64,000 nucleotides of DNA from assembly GCF_000188155.2 (NCBI RefSeq), contig NZ_KE124774.1:2672356-2736355 (forward strand), read 5' to 3'. The translations under genes were made by a program, and so were the position numbers. The stretch is from Methylocystis sp. ATCC 49242 (GTDB lineage: Bacteria > Pseudomonadota > Alphaproteobacteria > Rhizobiales > Beijerinckiaceae). This document shows, in pieces, positions 45,542 through 55,806 of the stretch (its first letter is position 1; each line of letters begins with the position of its first letter). A model generated the notes under the pieces. The model was not told the origin of the DNA. It saw only the letters and a list, made by a program, of their open reading frames with translations, and ran no database searches.

Positions 45542-46493
45542 GACCGGCAGCTCCGCGATACAACATTTTCTGCGAAACAATGTCGAGCAGCTCTCGTCGG
45601 AAGGCGTTGTCGTTCCGAATTTGTCCATGGAGATTCAGCCGCCCGTCGAGGGCCATCACGTATGGTATTTTCACGAAAGGCGAGGCGCGCCGCGGGAAAT
45701 CGCGAAGCACGAAACAACACAAAAAATCAGGGATCTAATGACGCATCCCGGCGTCAAGCAGGTCATCGTCAGCGCCGAGAATCTCGGCAGCGTCGACAAT
45801 GACTACGCATTCTGGTTCATCGACATTGCCAAAGAGTTCGAGGATGTCGAGGTCATCATGTATTTGCGCCGCCAGGATGACCTGCTCCTCTCATCCTGGC
45901 AGCAATGGCATGTAAAGACGGGTGAGGACCTCTGGTCGTGGATCGCGTCGTGCCTCGGCGGGCTCGGCAACTGGCGACGCGTCGTGGAGCGTTGGGAGGC
46001 GGTTCTTGGCCGCCATCGTGTGCGGCTGCGGCTCTTCGAACGCAACCGGCTGAAAAACGGCGACGTGGTCGACGATTTCTGCCAGTTTATCCTCGGAGAT
46101 CACTCGGCTTTCGTGAATGATCGCAGCGTCGCCGTCAATCCGAGCTACAATGAAGCGATCGTCGACCTCGTCGCCGGCGGCGGTTTTTTCAAGGATGCGC
46201 ACGATAATGAATTTTACAAGTTCCTCGAACATTACCTAGACGACGCAAGTCACAGACGCAGCCGGGAATCGCTGTTGACGATCGACCAGCGTCTGGCGAT
46301 CATCGCACGATATGCGGCCTCCAATTCATGGGTTCGGGAACATTATTTCGCGTCGAGCGATACGCCGGAAACCCTTTTCGCGTTGCCGCGCGCATCGGAT
46401 TACGACGTCGTGACTTCCGAAGATTTGCGTAAGGAGCAAGTGCAGATGCTCGCAAGAGTGCTGTTCGAGATGCATAAGAGAGGCAAGAAATGA
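45504..46493 (+). CDS. Sulfotransferase-family protein
   Basis: 329 residues. The N-terminal LTIHAGVNKTGSSAIQHFL is a PAPS 5'-phosphosulfate loop, and VIVSAENLG and VIMYLRRQDDLLLSSWQQW match the 3'-phosphate-binding region. The start at 45504 (GAAGGGGG 9 bases upstream) lies inside the end of the glycosyltransferase gene (38-base overlap) and is right because the PAPS loop is so near the N-terminus. With CysD/CysNC making PAPS in the same locus, it likely sulfates the polysaccharide. Confidence 0.82.
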   Translation: MKSRLTIHAGVNKTGSSAIQHFLRNNVEQLSSEGVVVPNLSMEIQPPVEGHHVWYFHERRGAPREIAKHETTQKIRDLMTHPGVKQVIVSAENLGSVDNDYAFWFIDIAKEFEDVEVIMYLRRQDDLLLSSWQQWHVKTGEDLWSWIASCLGGLGNWRRVVERWEAVLGRHRVRLRLFERNRLKNGDVVDDFCQFILGDHSAFVNDRSVAVNPSYNEAIVDLVAGGGFFKDAHDNEFYKFLEHYLDDASHRRSRESLLTIDQRLAIIARYAASNSWVREHYFASSDTPETLFALPRASDYDVVTSEDLRKEQVQMLARVLFEMHKRGKK

Positions 46494-47227
46494 TCATCTG
46501 GCAGGCGGAAAACATCTTCGAGATCGACGGCGTCCAGTTCCGCATCGATTTCCGCGCCGGTAAAGACAGGGCGCTGTCGACTGTCGACTGTTTTACCTTC
46601 GTCAAGACAAGGAAGATGGTCAATCTTTACCGCCAACTGATACAGCGCAAACCCAAGCACATTCTGGAACTTGGCATGTTCCAGGGGGGCTCGAGCGTCT
46701 TTTACGAGAAGCTCTATAACCCCGAAAAGATCGTCGGCGTCGAACTCAACAAAAACCCTATTCCCGCGCTCGAAGCGCACATCGCGCGCGGCTCTGTGAT
46801 AAAGCCCTATTATGGCGTATCGCAATCCGATCGCGAAAAGCTCGACGAGATCATTCCGAGGGAGTTTCCCGAGGGCCTCGACATCATCATCGATGACGCC
46901 TCACATCTCTATGAGTTTTCGAAACCATCGTTCGAAATCTGCTTCCCCTATCTCAAACCGGGCGGCCTTTATATTCTCGAAGACTGGGCGTGGAGTCACC
47001 GCCGCCAGTCGGCGGCGCCTACCCATCCGTGGTATCAGAAGCCCGCGCTGACCAACCTCATATTCGAATTCGTCGTTTCGGTGGCCGGCCCGAGTTCGAT
47101 CGCAAAAGTCGAAATACATTCCGACGTTGCGATCATCACGAAAATCAATATCCCCGCCTACCAGAACCTGCCCGCGCTCAACGTCACGCCGGAGCGGCTT
47201 CGCGATCGGCCCCTTCCCCAGATTTAG
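46490..47227 (+). CDS. CmcI-like/Methyltransf_24 SAM methyltransferase
   Basis: 245 residues, ATGA overlap with the sulfotransferase gene. SAM loop HILELGMFQGGSSVFYEKL, acidic residue GVELNKNPI, metal-binding-like IIIDDASHLYEFSK and PYLKPGGLYILEDWAWSH. Resembles cephalosporin hydroxylase/rhamnosyl O-methyltransferase-type enzymes; likely methylates a hydroxyl of a sugar. Confidence 0.8.
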   Translation: MIIWQAENIFEIDGVQFRIDFRAGKDRALSTVDCFTFVKTRKMVNLYRQLIQRKPKHILELGMFQGGSSVFYEKLYNPEKIVGVELNKNPIPALEAHIARGSVIKPYYGVSQSDREKLDEIIPREFPEGLDIIIDDASHLYEFSKPSFEICFPYLKPGGLYILEDWAWSHRRQSAAPTHPWYQKPALTNLIFEFVVSVAGPSSIAKVEIHSDVAIITKINIPAYQNLPALNVTPERLRDRPLPQI

Positions 47228-47263
47228 CGCACATCGTCTCTTCAGCCCGGAGCCATAAAGTCC

Positions 47264-48016
47264 ATGACATATGTAAATCCGTTCGAAGGCAAAACGCCTC
47301 GCCAGATATATGATCTGCTGACACAGCCGGAACTGAGCGGCGGAAAACTTCCCTGCTGGCCGAACGAGACCGTCCAGACGACCTACACGGGCGCCTACGG
47401 ACCCCAGATCATTCAAAGCGGTCTGGAGTTTCTTGCCTTTCTCGAAAAGGACGGCGCCTTCAAGCCGGGATGGCGTGGGCTTGATTATGGTTGCGGTTTT
47501 GGGCGCTTCGCCTCGCTGCTGCTGGCGAAGGGCGGCCCCGAGCAGCTGGATCTCGTGGACGCCTGGTCGATCTCCATCGAAAATATCGCGAAAGGCGGCT
47601 TCAGGAACAAATGCTGGACCGTGTCCGAGCTTCTCGCGGACACTGATCTCGAGCCCTATGCTTATGACCTGATAACGACCTTTTCAGTGTTCACGCATTT
47701 TTCGAAGAAGGCGTTCCTGCACAACATAGAGCGCCTCCATCGGGCGCTGAAGACGAATGGCAAATTATATTTCACCGTGCGACACGACGAATTCATTCCG
47801 GTCAAATATCCCCAGCTCGCCGACGAAATTCAAAACGCGCTGGCGACCGACGGCATATGGTTCAAGGGAACGCCCGGCAATCTCGGTCAGGAGCCGATCT
47901 TCGGCGACACGATCGTATCGACTGAATTCATGGAGGAGCTCGGAAAGCGCTTCGGGCCGACGCGCCGGCTCGGCGCAATTCGCTATCAACATGTATGGGT
48001 GATGGACAAGAGCTGA
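47264..48016 (+). CDS. SAM methyltransferase (Methyltransf_12/25 type)
   Basis: 250 residues. GLDYGCGFGRFASLLLA as SAM loop, then DLITTFSVFTHFSKKAFLHN and ALKTNGKLYFTVRHDEF. ATG 47264 with GGAG upstream. Third of the modifying enzymes after the GT2-GT4 gene. Acceptor unknown. Confidence 0.85.
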   Translation: MTYVNPFEGKTPRQIYDLLTQPELSGGKLPCWPNETVQTTYTGAYGPQIIQSGLEFLAFLEKDGAFKPGWRGLDYGCGFGRFASLLLAKGGPEQLDLVDAWSISIENIAKGGFRNKCWTVSELLADTDLEPYAYDLITTFSVFTHFSKKAFLHNIERLHRALKTNGKLYFTVRHDEFIPVKYPQLADEIQNALATDGIWFKGTPGNLGQEPIFGDTIVSTEFMEELGKRFGPTRRLGAIRYQHVWVMDKS

Positions 48017-48124
48017 ACGGCCCGGACCGGGACCCAATCGCAAATGACCATGCTCCAACCCCCCGCGCCGATCGCGATGTCGCACATTGCGACCGGCAGA
48101 CCGACAAGACAGGAGTAACAGACC

Positions 48125-48859
48125 GTGTCCGAGAATATTTACCAGCAACATTGGGATTATTACGCGAAGAACACGCAGCGATCAGGCGATTTCTGGCCGG
48201 GCGACGAATGGGGCACGCCCGAGAGCTGGGACCGCCTGTTCAAGAAATTGTTCCTCGACAATGGCGCCGCGGACTGGAAGACCGCTGTCGAGATTGGCCC
48301 GGGCTCGGGCAAATACACGATCCGCCTGCTTGAAAATTCGGGCGTCGAAGTCATCGCCGCCGACATCAGCTCAGGCTATCAGGAGCATTTCTGCAACCGC
48401 CTGAAGGAAGCCGGCCTCATCTCGCGCGTCACGCCGCTCCTGCTGAACACGCGCAGCGCGACCTTGCGGGAGACGATCGAGGCGAAGGGCTGGAAGGGCA
48501 AGCTCGACGCCGTCTATTCGATCGACGCGATGGTGCATGTCGATCTGCAATATCTGATCGCCTATCTGGTCACCGCCGCCTGCTGCCTCAAGCCGGGCGG
48601 CCGGCTCGTCATGACGCTGTCCAACGTCTGCAGCGACGGCGGCTTCGACAAGCTCATTCGCGACACGAAAACGATCTTCAGCCGCATGAACCTGCACACG
48701 GCGAAATTCGAATGGATGTCGCCGGATCAGGTTCGCTCTATTCTCCCGCGTCTGGGCTTCGAGATCGACATGCTGGACACGTCCGGCCGCGATATCCTGC
48801 TCGTCGCGACGCTGCGCCAGCCGCTCACCGACGAAAAAATCCTGTCGTGCATCGCGTGA
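48125..48859 (+). CDS. SAM methyltransferase
   Basis: 244 residues, GTG start with AGGAG 9-13 bases upstream (MSENIYQQHWDYYAKNTQ). AVEIGPGSGKYTIRLLE, DAVYSIDAMVHVDLQYLI and CCLKPGGRLVMTLSN are the class I methyltransferase motifs. Last gene of the run; followed by a large non-coding gap. Confidence 0.87.
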   Translation: MSENIYQQHWDYYAKNTQRSGDFWPGDEWGTPESWDRLFKKLFLDNGAADWKTAVEIGPGSGKYTIRLLENSGVEVIAADISSGYQEHFCNRLKEAGLISRVTPLLLNTRSATLRETIEAKGWKGKLDAVYSIDAMVHVDLQYLIAYLVTAACCLKPGGRLVMTLSNVCSDGGFDKLIRDTKTIFSRMNLHTAKFEWMSPDQVRSILPRLGFEIDMLDTSGRDILLVATLRQPLTDEKILSCIA

Positions 48860-49788
48860 GCCGGAAACAACTGGCCACGCCCGACGAAAACCTTATGTGA
48901 CTGATGCAACCGATGCAGCGCCGGTCCTTGCAGGATAGCGCTGCATCGCTGTCCCCTCCCCCGGGGGGCGATTGCGCCGACAATGCCAGACGCTTTGCCG
49001 GCGCGAGCCGTGAAAATTCCCTCCCCCGGCAGGCCGCGCAGCGCAATCGCGGTCGAACTGCCTTGGGTGAAGCGAAGCCAATAAACACAAATCATGTTAT
49101 CGCGGCGAAAGGCGTGCGAATCATAATTCCACCGTCCCGCCCGGCGATCGCACCGGATGTCGCCACGCCGCGCTTCGCCGTCCAACATGACCATGCTAAT
49201 TGCCTCGCCGTCGATAATTTTGTGATTCTTTGCGTCCCGTAAGGCGCGCGTGTCGCCTCATCATGACCAGCGCGACAGCATGTCCGCCTGCCCGTGCGGC
49301 TGCGATCATGACGCCGGCGGGCCAAGCTACGCCGTAACGCGTTGACAAAATACGTGTTTTCTGAAAATTGACGAAGCGTCGTCCAACCGGGAGGAAATGA
49401 GCGGCCCGGAACCGGGCGCGGCGCGTAACGACCTGTGCGACTTTCCAAAATATACGGCTGGCCGCCTTGTTGCGAAGGCCCGCACAACTTTCACCAAGCG
49501 GCGTAGAAACCGAGATTTGGAAGTCAGACAGGAAAAAGATAGAACGTCATGATCGATCTGAATTTCGTCGCAGCGCCCATTCCAGACTTGAGCAAGCCGC
49601 GGCGGCGTACGCGTTCACCGGCGAGTGCGCAGCATCACATATCGGTCGTCGGGCGGCTGAGTCCGCTCCGATGAAGGCTGCAAGCTGACGTCAGGCCGCC
49701 GCCCCTGTCGGCGCGGGGGCGAAAGCCATGCGCCACGCGCCCCATTGAGGGCGAGGCGCCGAGCAACGGATTGGCACGCGAGGTCTTG
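48860..49788. other. Long intergenic region upstream of the rhamnose operon
   Basis: 929 bases without a convincing gene. A TTGACA at 49342-49347 is the best -35-like hexamer, but no good -10 lies at the right distance. The region probably carries the rfbBCDA promoter and perhaps a long leader. An Arg-rich frame at 48904-49242 is not convincing. Confidence 0.35.
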
Positions 49789-50835
49789 ATGAGAGTAATG
49801 ATTACCGGGGGCGCCGGATTTATCGGTTCAGCGGTTTCGCGCGCCTTCATCCATAGCAGCGACGATCATATCCTCGTTCTCGACAAGCTCACTTACGCAG
49901 GCAATCTCGCCTCTCTTAAACCGGTCGCCGAGGATCCGCGCTTCTCCTTCCTGCAGGCCGACATCTGCGACCGCGCCGCCGTCGGTCGCGCCTATTCGGA
50001 ATTTCAGCCCGACGTTGTCATGCATCTTGCCGCGGAGAGCCATGTCGATCGCTCGATCGACGGGCCGGCGGCCTTCATCGAGACCAATCTCGTCGGCACA
50101 TTCGTGATGCTGGAGGCCGCGCTGGAATATTGGCGCGCCCTCCCCGCCGATCGGGCCAGGAATTTCCGCTTCCAGCACATCTCGACGGACGAGGTGTTCG
50201 GCTCGCTCGGCGCGGACGGCCTCTTCCGCGAGGACACTCCGTATGCGCCGACGTCGCCCTATTCCGCCTCCAAGGCGGGGTCGGACCATCTCGTGCGCGC
50301 CTGGCGTCACACTTACGGGCTGCCGACCATCGTCACCAATTGCTCGAACAATTACGGGCCGTATCACTTCCCGGAGAAACTCATCCCGCTGATGATCATC
50401 AACGCCATCGAGGGCAAACCTTTGCCGGTGTATGGCCGCGGGGAGAATGTTCGCGACTGGCTTTATGTCGAGGATCACGCGGCGGCGCTCATGCTCGTCG
50501 CGCGCGAGGGCGTCGTCGGCGACTCATATAATGTCGGCGGACGCAACGAATGGCGCAACATCGACGTCGTCCATGCGATCTGCGATCTGATGAACGAGTT
50601 TCGTCCGCGCGCCGGCGGCTATCGCGATCTCATCACCTTCGTGAACGATCGTCCGGGGCATGATCTGCGCTACGCGATCGACAGCTCCAAGATCGAGCGC
50701 GATCTCGGCTGGAAGCCGGCGGAGCGTTTCGAGACGGGCCTGCGCAAGACCGTGCAATGGTATCTCGACAATCAGGAATGGTGGCAGGCGATCAGGTCCG
50801 GAAAATATCGCGGCGAGCGGCTCGGCGTCCTCTGA
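49789..50835 (+). CDS. rfbB: dTDP-glucose 4,6-dehydratase
   Basis: 348 residues from ATG 49789 (GAGG 6 bases upstream). NAD-binding [14 protein letters not shown], substrate and catalytic motifs [22 protein letters not shown] and [15 protein letters not shown] (YxxxK), and [18 protein letters not shown]. Second step of dTDP-L-rhamnose synthesis. First gene of rfbBCDA. Confidence 0.96.
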   Translation: MRVMITGGAGFIGSAVSRAFIHSSDDHILVLDKLTYAGNLASLKPVAEDPRFSFLQADICDRAAVGRAYSEFQPDVVMHLAAESHVDRSIDGPAAFIETNLVGTFVMLEAALEYWRALPADRARNFRFQHISTDEVFGSLGADGLFREDTPYAPTSPYSASKAGSDHLVRAWRHTYGLPTIVTNCSNNYGPYHFPEKLIPLMIINAIEGKPLPVYGRGENVRDWLYVEDHAAALMLVAREGVVGDSYNVGGRNEWRNIDVVHAICDLMNEFRPRAGGYRDLITFVNDRPGHDLRYAIDSSKIERDLGWKPAERFETGLRKTVQWYLDNQEWWQAIRSGKYRGERLGVL

Positions 50836-50875
50836 GGCGGGGGTTTGCCGGAGCAACGACAGAGGATGGGCGGCC

Positions 50876-51427
50876 TTGTTCGAAGATCTGGAAATCGAGG
50901 GTTTGAAGCTTGTAACGCCGAAGAAATTCGGCGACGAGCGCGGGTTCTTCTCCGAGACGTATAACGCCTCGACCTGGGAGAAGGCGGGGCTTCACTATAA
51001 ATTCGTCCAAGACAATCATTCCCTGTCGCGCGACGTCGGCACGGTGCGGGGGCTGCATTTCCAGACCGCGCCCTTCGCGCAGGACAAGCTCGTGCGCGTC
51101 GTGCAGGGACGCATTCTCGACGTCGCCGTCGATCTGCGGCGCTCCTCGCCAACCTTCGGACGCCATGTCGCCGTGGAGCTGTCCAAGGAAAACTGGCGGC
51201 AGCTCCTCGTGCCGATCGGCTTCGCGCATGGCTTCGTGACGCTCGAGCCCGACACCGAGGTTCTCTACAAGGTCACCAATTTCTATTCGCCGCAGCATGA
51301 TTGCGGCCTCGCCTGGGACGATCCCGATCTCGGCGTCGCCTGGCCGGATGTGGCGAAAAACGCGGTTCTGTCGGCTAAGGATCAGAAATGGCCGCGGCTG
51401 CGCGATCTGCCCGAGGTGTTCCCATGA
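50876..51427 (+). CDS. rfbC: dTDP-4-dehydrorhamnose 3,5-epimerase
   Basis: 183 residues with TTG start at 50876, chosen because AGAGGA lies 9 bases upstream and the length then fits the family. FGDERGFFSETYNAS, RGLHFQTAPFAQDKLVR (catalytic His), GFAHGFVTLEPDTEVLYK. Third step of the rhamnose pathway. The stop overlaps the rfbD start. Confidence 0.95.
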   Translation: MFEDLEIEGLKLVTPKKFGDERGFFSETYNASTWEKAGLHYKFVQDNHSLSRDVGTVRGLHFQTAPFAQDKLVRVVQGRILDVAVDLRRSSPTFGRHVAVELSKENWRQLLVPIGFAHGFVTLEPDTEVLYKVTNFYSPQHDCGLAWDDPDLGVAWPDVAKNAVLSAKDQKWPRLRDLPEVFP

Positions 51428-52323
51428 GCGCCGGCCGCCTTCGCCTCGCCGTCACCGGCCTCACCGGCCAGGTCGTCAGCGCCCTCATCGAGCGTGCGCC
51501 GAACGATGTGGAGATGATCGCGCTGGGCCGGCCGCAATTCGATCTCGGCGTGCGCGACGCCGTTCTCGCGACGCTGCGGCAGACGGGCTGCGACGCCATC
51601 GTCAATGCGGCCGCCTATACGGCGGTCGACAAGGCCGAAAGCGAGCCTGACGTCGCAATGCGCGTCAACGGCGAGGGCGCGGGCAATGTTGCGGAGGCCG
51701 CCGCCGAACTCGGCGTGCCGCTGCTGCACCTGTCGACGGATTACGTCTTCGACGGCGCGCGCGACCGCCCCTATCGCGAGGACGACCCCACCGGCCCGAC
51801 CGGCGCCTATGGGCGCTCGAAGCTTGCGGGCGAGGAAAAAATCGCGGCCATCCATCCCAACCACGCCATTTTGCGCACCGCCTGGGTCTACAGCCCCTTC
51901 GGCGCGAATTTCGTCAAGACCATGCTGCGCCTTGGCGAGACGCGCGAGGAAGTCGGCGTCGTCGCCGATCAGCTTGGCAATCCCACCAATGCGATCGACA
52001 TCGCCGACGCGCTCATCGTCATCGCCCGCCGCCTCGCCGCCGATCCATCGCCGGAGCTGCGCGGCGTCTTTCACATGACGGGTCAGGGCGAAGCGACCTG
52101 GGCGGATTTCGCGGAATCGACCTTCGCTATCGCCGAGCGTTTCGGGCGCAAGCCGGTGCGGGTCAAGCGGATCACCACCGCCGACTATCCGACGCCGGCG
52201 CGGCGACCCGCCAATTCGCGTCTCGACAACACGAAGCTCAACGAGCGCTTCGGCGTCGCGCTGCCGCTCTGGCGGGCGTCGCTGGAAAATTGCGTCGCGC
52301 GTCTCGTCACGCCATCAAGATAG
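51424..52323 (+). CDS. rfbD: dTDP-4-dehydrorhamnose reductase
   Basis: 299 residues, ATGA overlap with rfbC. NAD(P)-binding VTGLTGQVVSALIE, INAAAYTAVDKAESEP-like VNAAAYTAVDKAE, and HLSTDYVFDGARDRPYREDD with the YGRSKLAGEE catalytic Tyr/Lys. Final step to dTDP-L-rhamnose. Confidence 0.95.
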   Translation: MSAGRLRLAVTGLTGQVVSALIERAPNDVEMIALGRPQFDLGVRDAVLATLRQTGCDAIVNAAAYTAVDKAESEPDVAMRVNGEGAGNVAEAAAELGVPLLHLSTDYVFDGARDRPYREDDPTGPTGAYGRSKLAGEEKIAAIHPNHAILRTAWVYSPFGANFVKTMLRLGETREEVGVVADQLGNPTNAIDIADALIVIARRLAADPSPELRGVFHMTGQGEATWADFAESTFAIAERFGRKPVRVKRITTADYPTPARRPANSRLDNTKLNERFGVALPLWRASLENCVARLVTPSR

Positions 52324-52332
52324 GATCGTTTC

Positions 52333-53202
52333 ATGCGGGGCATCATTCTGGCCGGGGGAAGCGGCACGCGGCTTCATCCCATGACGCTCGTCACCTCGAA
52401 GCAATTGCTTCCGGTCTATGACAAGCCGATGATCTATTATCCGCTGAGCACGCTGATGCTCGCCGGCGTGCGCGAGATCCTCATCATCTCCACGCCGGAG
52501 GATCTGCCTTCCTTCAAGCGCCTCCTCGGCTCCGGCGCGCAATGGGGCCTGTCGCTTTCCTACGCCGTGCAACCGAAGCCGGAAGGGCTTGCGCAGGCCT
52601 ATATCATCGGCGCCGAGTTCGTCGAAGGCCGTCATTCGGTGCTGATCCTCGGCGACAATATCTTCTATGGCCACGGCCTGCCCGAGGCGTTGCAACTGTC
52701 GCCGCAAAGCTCCGCGACCGTGTTCGCCTATCACGTGCGCGATCCCGAACGTTACGGCGTGGTCGACTTCGACGCCTCCGGACGCGCGGTCTCGATCGAA
52801 GAGAAACCCGCGAAGCCTAAATCCAACTGGGCGGTCACGGGGCTTTATTTCTACGACACGCGCGCGGCGGAATTCGCGGCGCAACTGAAGCCCTCGCCGC
52901 GTGGCGAGCTGGAGATCACCGATCTCAACCGCATCTACATGGAGCTCGGCGAATTGAACGTGGTCCGGCTGGGTCGCGGCTTCGCATGGCTCGACACCGG
53001 CACGCCGGAATCGCTGCTGGAGGCCGGCGAATATGTCCGCGCGATCGAGCAGCGGCAGGGGCAGAGGGTCGCCTGTCTGGAGGAGATCGCCTATCGCGCC
53101 GGCTGGATCGACGAGGGCGCGGCGCGCGAAGCGGCGGCCGGCCTCGCAAAGAGCGGCTACGGGCAATATATCGCGCAGGTTTTGACCGAACTCGACCTTT
53201 GA
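52333..53202 (+). CDS. rfbA: Glucose-1-phosphate thymidylyltransferase
   Basis: 289 residues. [18 protein letters not shown] nucleotide-binding loop, [28 protein letters not shown], and [14 protein letters not shown]. First step of the pathway, last gene of the operon. Stop is 9 bases from the end of the convergent glycosyltransferase gene. Confidence 0.96.
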   Translation: MRGIILAGGSGTRLHPMTLVTSKQLLPVYDKPMIYYPLSTLMLAGVREILIISTPEDLPSFKRLLGSGAQWGLSLSYAVQPKPEGLAQAYIIGAEFVEGRHSVLILGDNIFYGHGLPEALQLSPQSSATVFAYHVRDPERYGVVDFDASGRAVSIEEKPAKPKSNWAVTGLYFYDTRAAEFAAQLKPSPRGELEITDLNRIYMELGELNVVRLGRGFAWLDTGTPESLLEAGEYVRAIEQRQGQRVACLEEIAYRAGWIDEGAAREAAAGLAKSGYGQYIAQVLTELDL

Positions 53203-53211
53203 CGCTACGCC

Positions 53212-55650
53212 TTACGCGCGAATTGCGCGCAGTCGCTCCGCGAAAGCCGCGAGATCGAACAGCCTGGTTTCGTCGCGCGGCGGCGTCTTCGGCGTCGCGC
53301 GCGCGATGATCGAGCCGATGCGCGGCTCCATATCCGCGACGGCGGACTCGATCGCGTCGGCGAGCGATGCGGGATCGAGCCGCTCGAGCGACAAGATATT
53401 GTCGAAGCGCCGCTGAAGATTCTTCCCTTCAAATCCATTGGTGATCGTCGTCAGTCCCGCCTCCGCCATCTCCAGCGGCGGGTAGCTGGGATGCGGTGAA
53501 ATCATGATCGAGACGCCGACGCTCGCGCGGCTGAGATGGTCGGCGTAGCCCTCCAGGCTCGCCTTGCCGCCGACCGACGCGTTCACCACGGGGTAGAGCA
53601 GAGTGTCGGGAAAATCCTCGCCGAGGAAGACAATGCGCCAGCGGCTGGCGCGGATCGGATCGCGCTGCTGCCAGCGAAAGAGCCCGTCGCAGATGAGTTC
53701 GAAGGCGTTTCGATTGACGGTCGGACGGCCATAGACGAGCAGCAGCCGCTCGCGCGGTTTCTCCGCGAGCGCCGCCGAAATACGGCGGTTGATCTCGTAT
53801 GGAATGAAATAGGCTTCGCGGAAGGCGTATTTCCCGGTCATGACCGAGAACAGCTCTTCCGAATTGATGATCGCGATCATGCGCTCGCCGTGACGATAGG
53901 TCGCCTCGGCGAGCGCCGACCGCGAGCTGCGGCCGTTGAAATAGGTCTCGTCGTCCTGGATGAGATAAATGAAAGGCAGCTTCGAACCGAAAAGCCGCTC
54001 GCGATCGCGCTCGAGATCCGCCGCAAAGCCCGCCGTCCACCAGGCGGTGGCGATGAAGATGTCGTTGGCGCGCAGATCGAGTCTTCCGCCCTCGCGTTCA
54101 TATGTGTCGACGAGCAGACGCGCGCCTTCGTCGAGGCTCGCCACGTAAGGAACCGGCGTGTAGTCCGAAAGCCTCGCATATGCCTCCGGCTCGATGTCCG
54201 CGTCGGTCGTGACGATGCGGCGGTCATATTCGGCGCCCAGCGCGTCGGCAATTTCCGTAAACAGTTTGATCGCCGTGGCGACGCCGCCGAAAATCTGCTG
54301 CGGGTTGACGGTCGGAATCAGCAGATTGAGCCGGGGCCGCACATTCCGCGACGGGTAGGACAGCAGCGGACGGACTTCCACAATGCCGCGGTCCTGCGGG
54401 CGCAGGATGATGTCGACATTGGAGAGGCAGGGCTGAAACACCTTGAGCCGGTGCTTCGCAAGCTCCTCCTTGCTGTGGACGGGCAGGAGCGTCTGCGGCA
54501 TCGGATAGAGGTCGCGCCGCGCGACCTTCAGCCACTCGAAGCCCCGCGATTCGGCGATCATCAGAAGCGAGCGCTCGATGGCGTGAGCGAGCGTGCCGTC
54601 GACCTGACCGCCCTCCTGGGGGAAATCGTCGAAATCGATGTCGAGATCGAGAAGCGGCCTGAAGGCGGCGGAGCGGCCCCAGAACATCGAGCCGGAAGGA
54701 AATTCGAGCACGAGATTCTTGTCGATCTCGACGCCCATGCGCTTCATCAGCGCGCGCGCGTGATCGTAGTCATAGCCCCAGTTCAAAATCCCGCGCAGCT
54801 CGAAGAGATGCTGCGGGAAAACGACCCCGATCTTGGGATCGTCGAACAGCGACAGGATCGAATTCACGATCTCGGGCGAACCGAGAAGATTGTCGAAGAG
54901 ATAGTCGCGCCAACGCGCCAGCGCGGCCCCGCCGTGAGGCGAGCGCTTGGTGTGGAGATGGATGAAAAGGTCGTAATCGGCGTAAACGTCGCGGAAGCCG
55001 AAGAATTTTGCCGCGATGTCGCGGCCCCGATTCGGACAGATGCGAATCTCGACCCGCCCCTTGGGCCAGTCGCGGCAGACATCTTCCAGGGCGTGTTTTT
55101 TCTCCTGCGTGTCGGTCGAGAAGAAAAGGTCGACCGGGCCGGTGACGTTCTTCAGCTTCTCCAGCACGAGCGGGGCGATTTCCGGATAGAAACCATGCAC
55201 GATCGCGGCGATTGGACGCTCGCGCGCGGGCTTCGGCGCGAAAGCGAAGGGCGTCTCGAGGGCGAAGTCCATCTCATTGGCGGGCCGACGCGAGGGGACG
55301 ACACCGTCCGGCTTGGTCAAATCATAAGAATAATAATAGTTTATCGCCTGCTCGCGGAGCGGGTCGTTGACCGGATTGCGGCGCCTGCCGAGCGGCGGAT
55401 CATAGGTCGCCGCCGTCTGCCGCAGCATTGCGCCGATCGTCGCGCGCAACCCATGCTCCCGCAGGAAATGAGGACCGTCGCGAAAGACGTCGCGGGGCGC
55501 CAGAAAAACGCCGACCGGCGAATCGACGATTTTCGCCGCCTCGCGCATCGCCGCGCCATAAAGGGCCACGACGCCGCGCGTCGTCAGAATGACATAGCCG
55601 TTGCGCAGGTGACGGCGCACCCCTTGAAACGTTGTTTCCTTAGGCTTCAT
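53212..55650 (-). CDS. RgpF-WsaF-like rhamnan glycosyltransferase
   Basis: 812 residues. Central RgpF domain (about 190-410): AAIVHGFYPEIAPLVLEKL, EIRICPNRGRDIAAKFFG, LFIHLHTKRSPHGG and PSGSMFWGRSAAFRPL. C-terminal GT4-like domain resembling WsaF: LNLLIPTVNPQQIFGGVATA, FIYLIQDDETYFN and LSRASVGVSIMISPHPSYPP. Such proteins add and extend rhamnose on cell-wall or S-layer glycans, in line with the adjacent dTDP-rhamnose genes. Likely a peripheral membrane protein. Confidence 0.87.
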   Translation of the reverse strand: MKPKETTFQGVRRHLRNGYVILTTRGVVALYGAAMREAAKIVDSPVGVFLAPRDVFRDGPHFLREHGLRATIGAMLRQTAATYDPPLGRRRNPVNDPLREQAINYYYSYDLTKPDGVVPSRRPANEMDFALETPFAFAPKPARERPIAAIVHGFYPEIAPLVLEKLKNVTGPVDLFFSTDTQEKKHALEDVCRDWPKGRVEIRICPNRGRDIAAKFFGFRDVYADYDLFIHLHTKRSPHGGAALARWRDYLFDNLLGSPEIVNSILSLFDDPKIGVVFPQHLFELRGILNWGYDYDHARALMKRMGVEIDKNLVLEFPSGSMFWGRSAAFRPLLDLDIDFDDFPQEGGQVDGTLAHAIERSLLMIAESRGFEWLKVARRDLYPMPQTLLPVHSKEELAKHRLKVFQPCLSNVDIILRPQDRGIVEVRPLLSYPSRNVRPRLNLLIPTVNPQQIFGGVATAIKLFTEIADALGAEYDRRIVTTDADIEPEAYARLSDYTPVPYVASLDEGARLLVDTYEREGGRLDLRANDIFIATAWWTAGFAADLERDRERLFGSKLPFIYLIQDDETYFNGRSSRSALAEATYRHGERMIAIINSEELFSVMTGKYAFREAYFIPYEINRRISAALAEKPRERLLLVYGRPTVNRNAFELICDGLFRWQQRDPIRASRWRIVFLGEDFPDTLLYPVVNASVGGKASLEGYADHLSRASVGVSIMISPHPSYPPLEMAEAGLTTITNGFEGKNLQRRFDNILSLERLDPASLADAIESAVADMEPRIGSIIARATPKTPPRDETRLFDLAAFAERLRAIRA

Positions 55651-55806
55651 CCGACCTGTCTACTCCAGCTGCGTCCGAACCGGCCAGAGCAAATCCGAGG
55701 TCGAGCCCGCAGCGCCTGCCGAAACACGGTCATCGATTAGCCAGAAATCCCGAATAACCATCCGCCAAAGTGGAACGCCAGCCGCACTGCGGCCAAAAGA
55801 CGCGAC
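55651..55806. other. Divergent promoter region between RgpF-like gene and kpsT
   Basis: 156 bases separate the two divergent genes and must hold both promoters. No consensus hexamers stand out. Confidence 0.35.

Noticed and set aside
53536-55740. 734-codon open frame on the plus strand
   Set aside because: Antisense to the RgpF-like gene, Arg/Glu/Val-rich with no motif; the minus-strand protein has clear family motifs.
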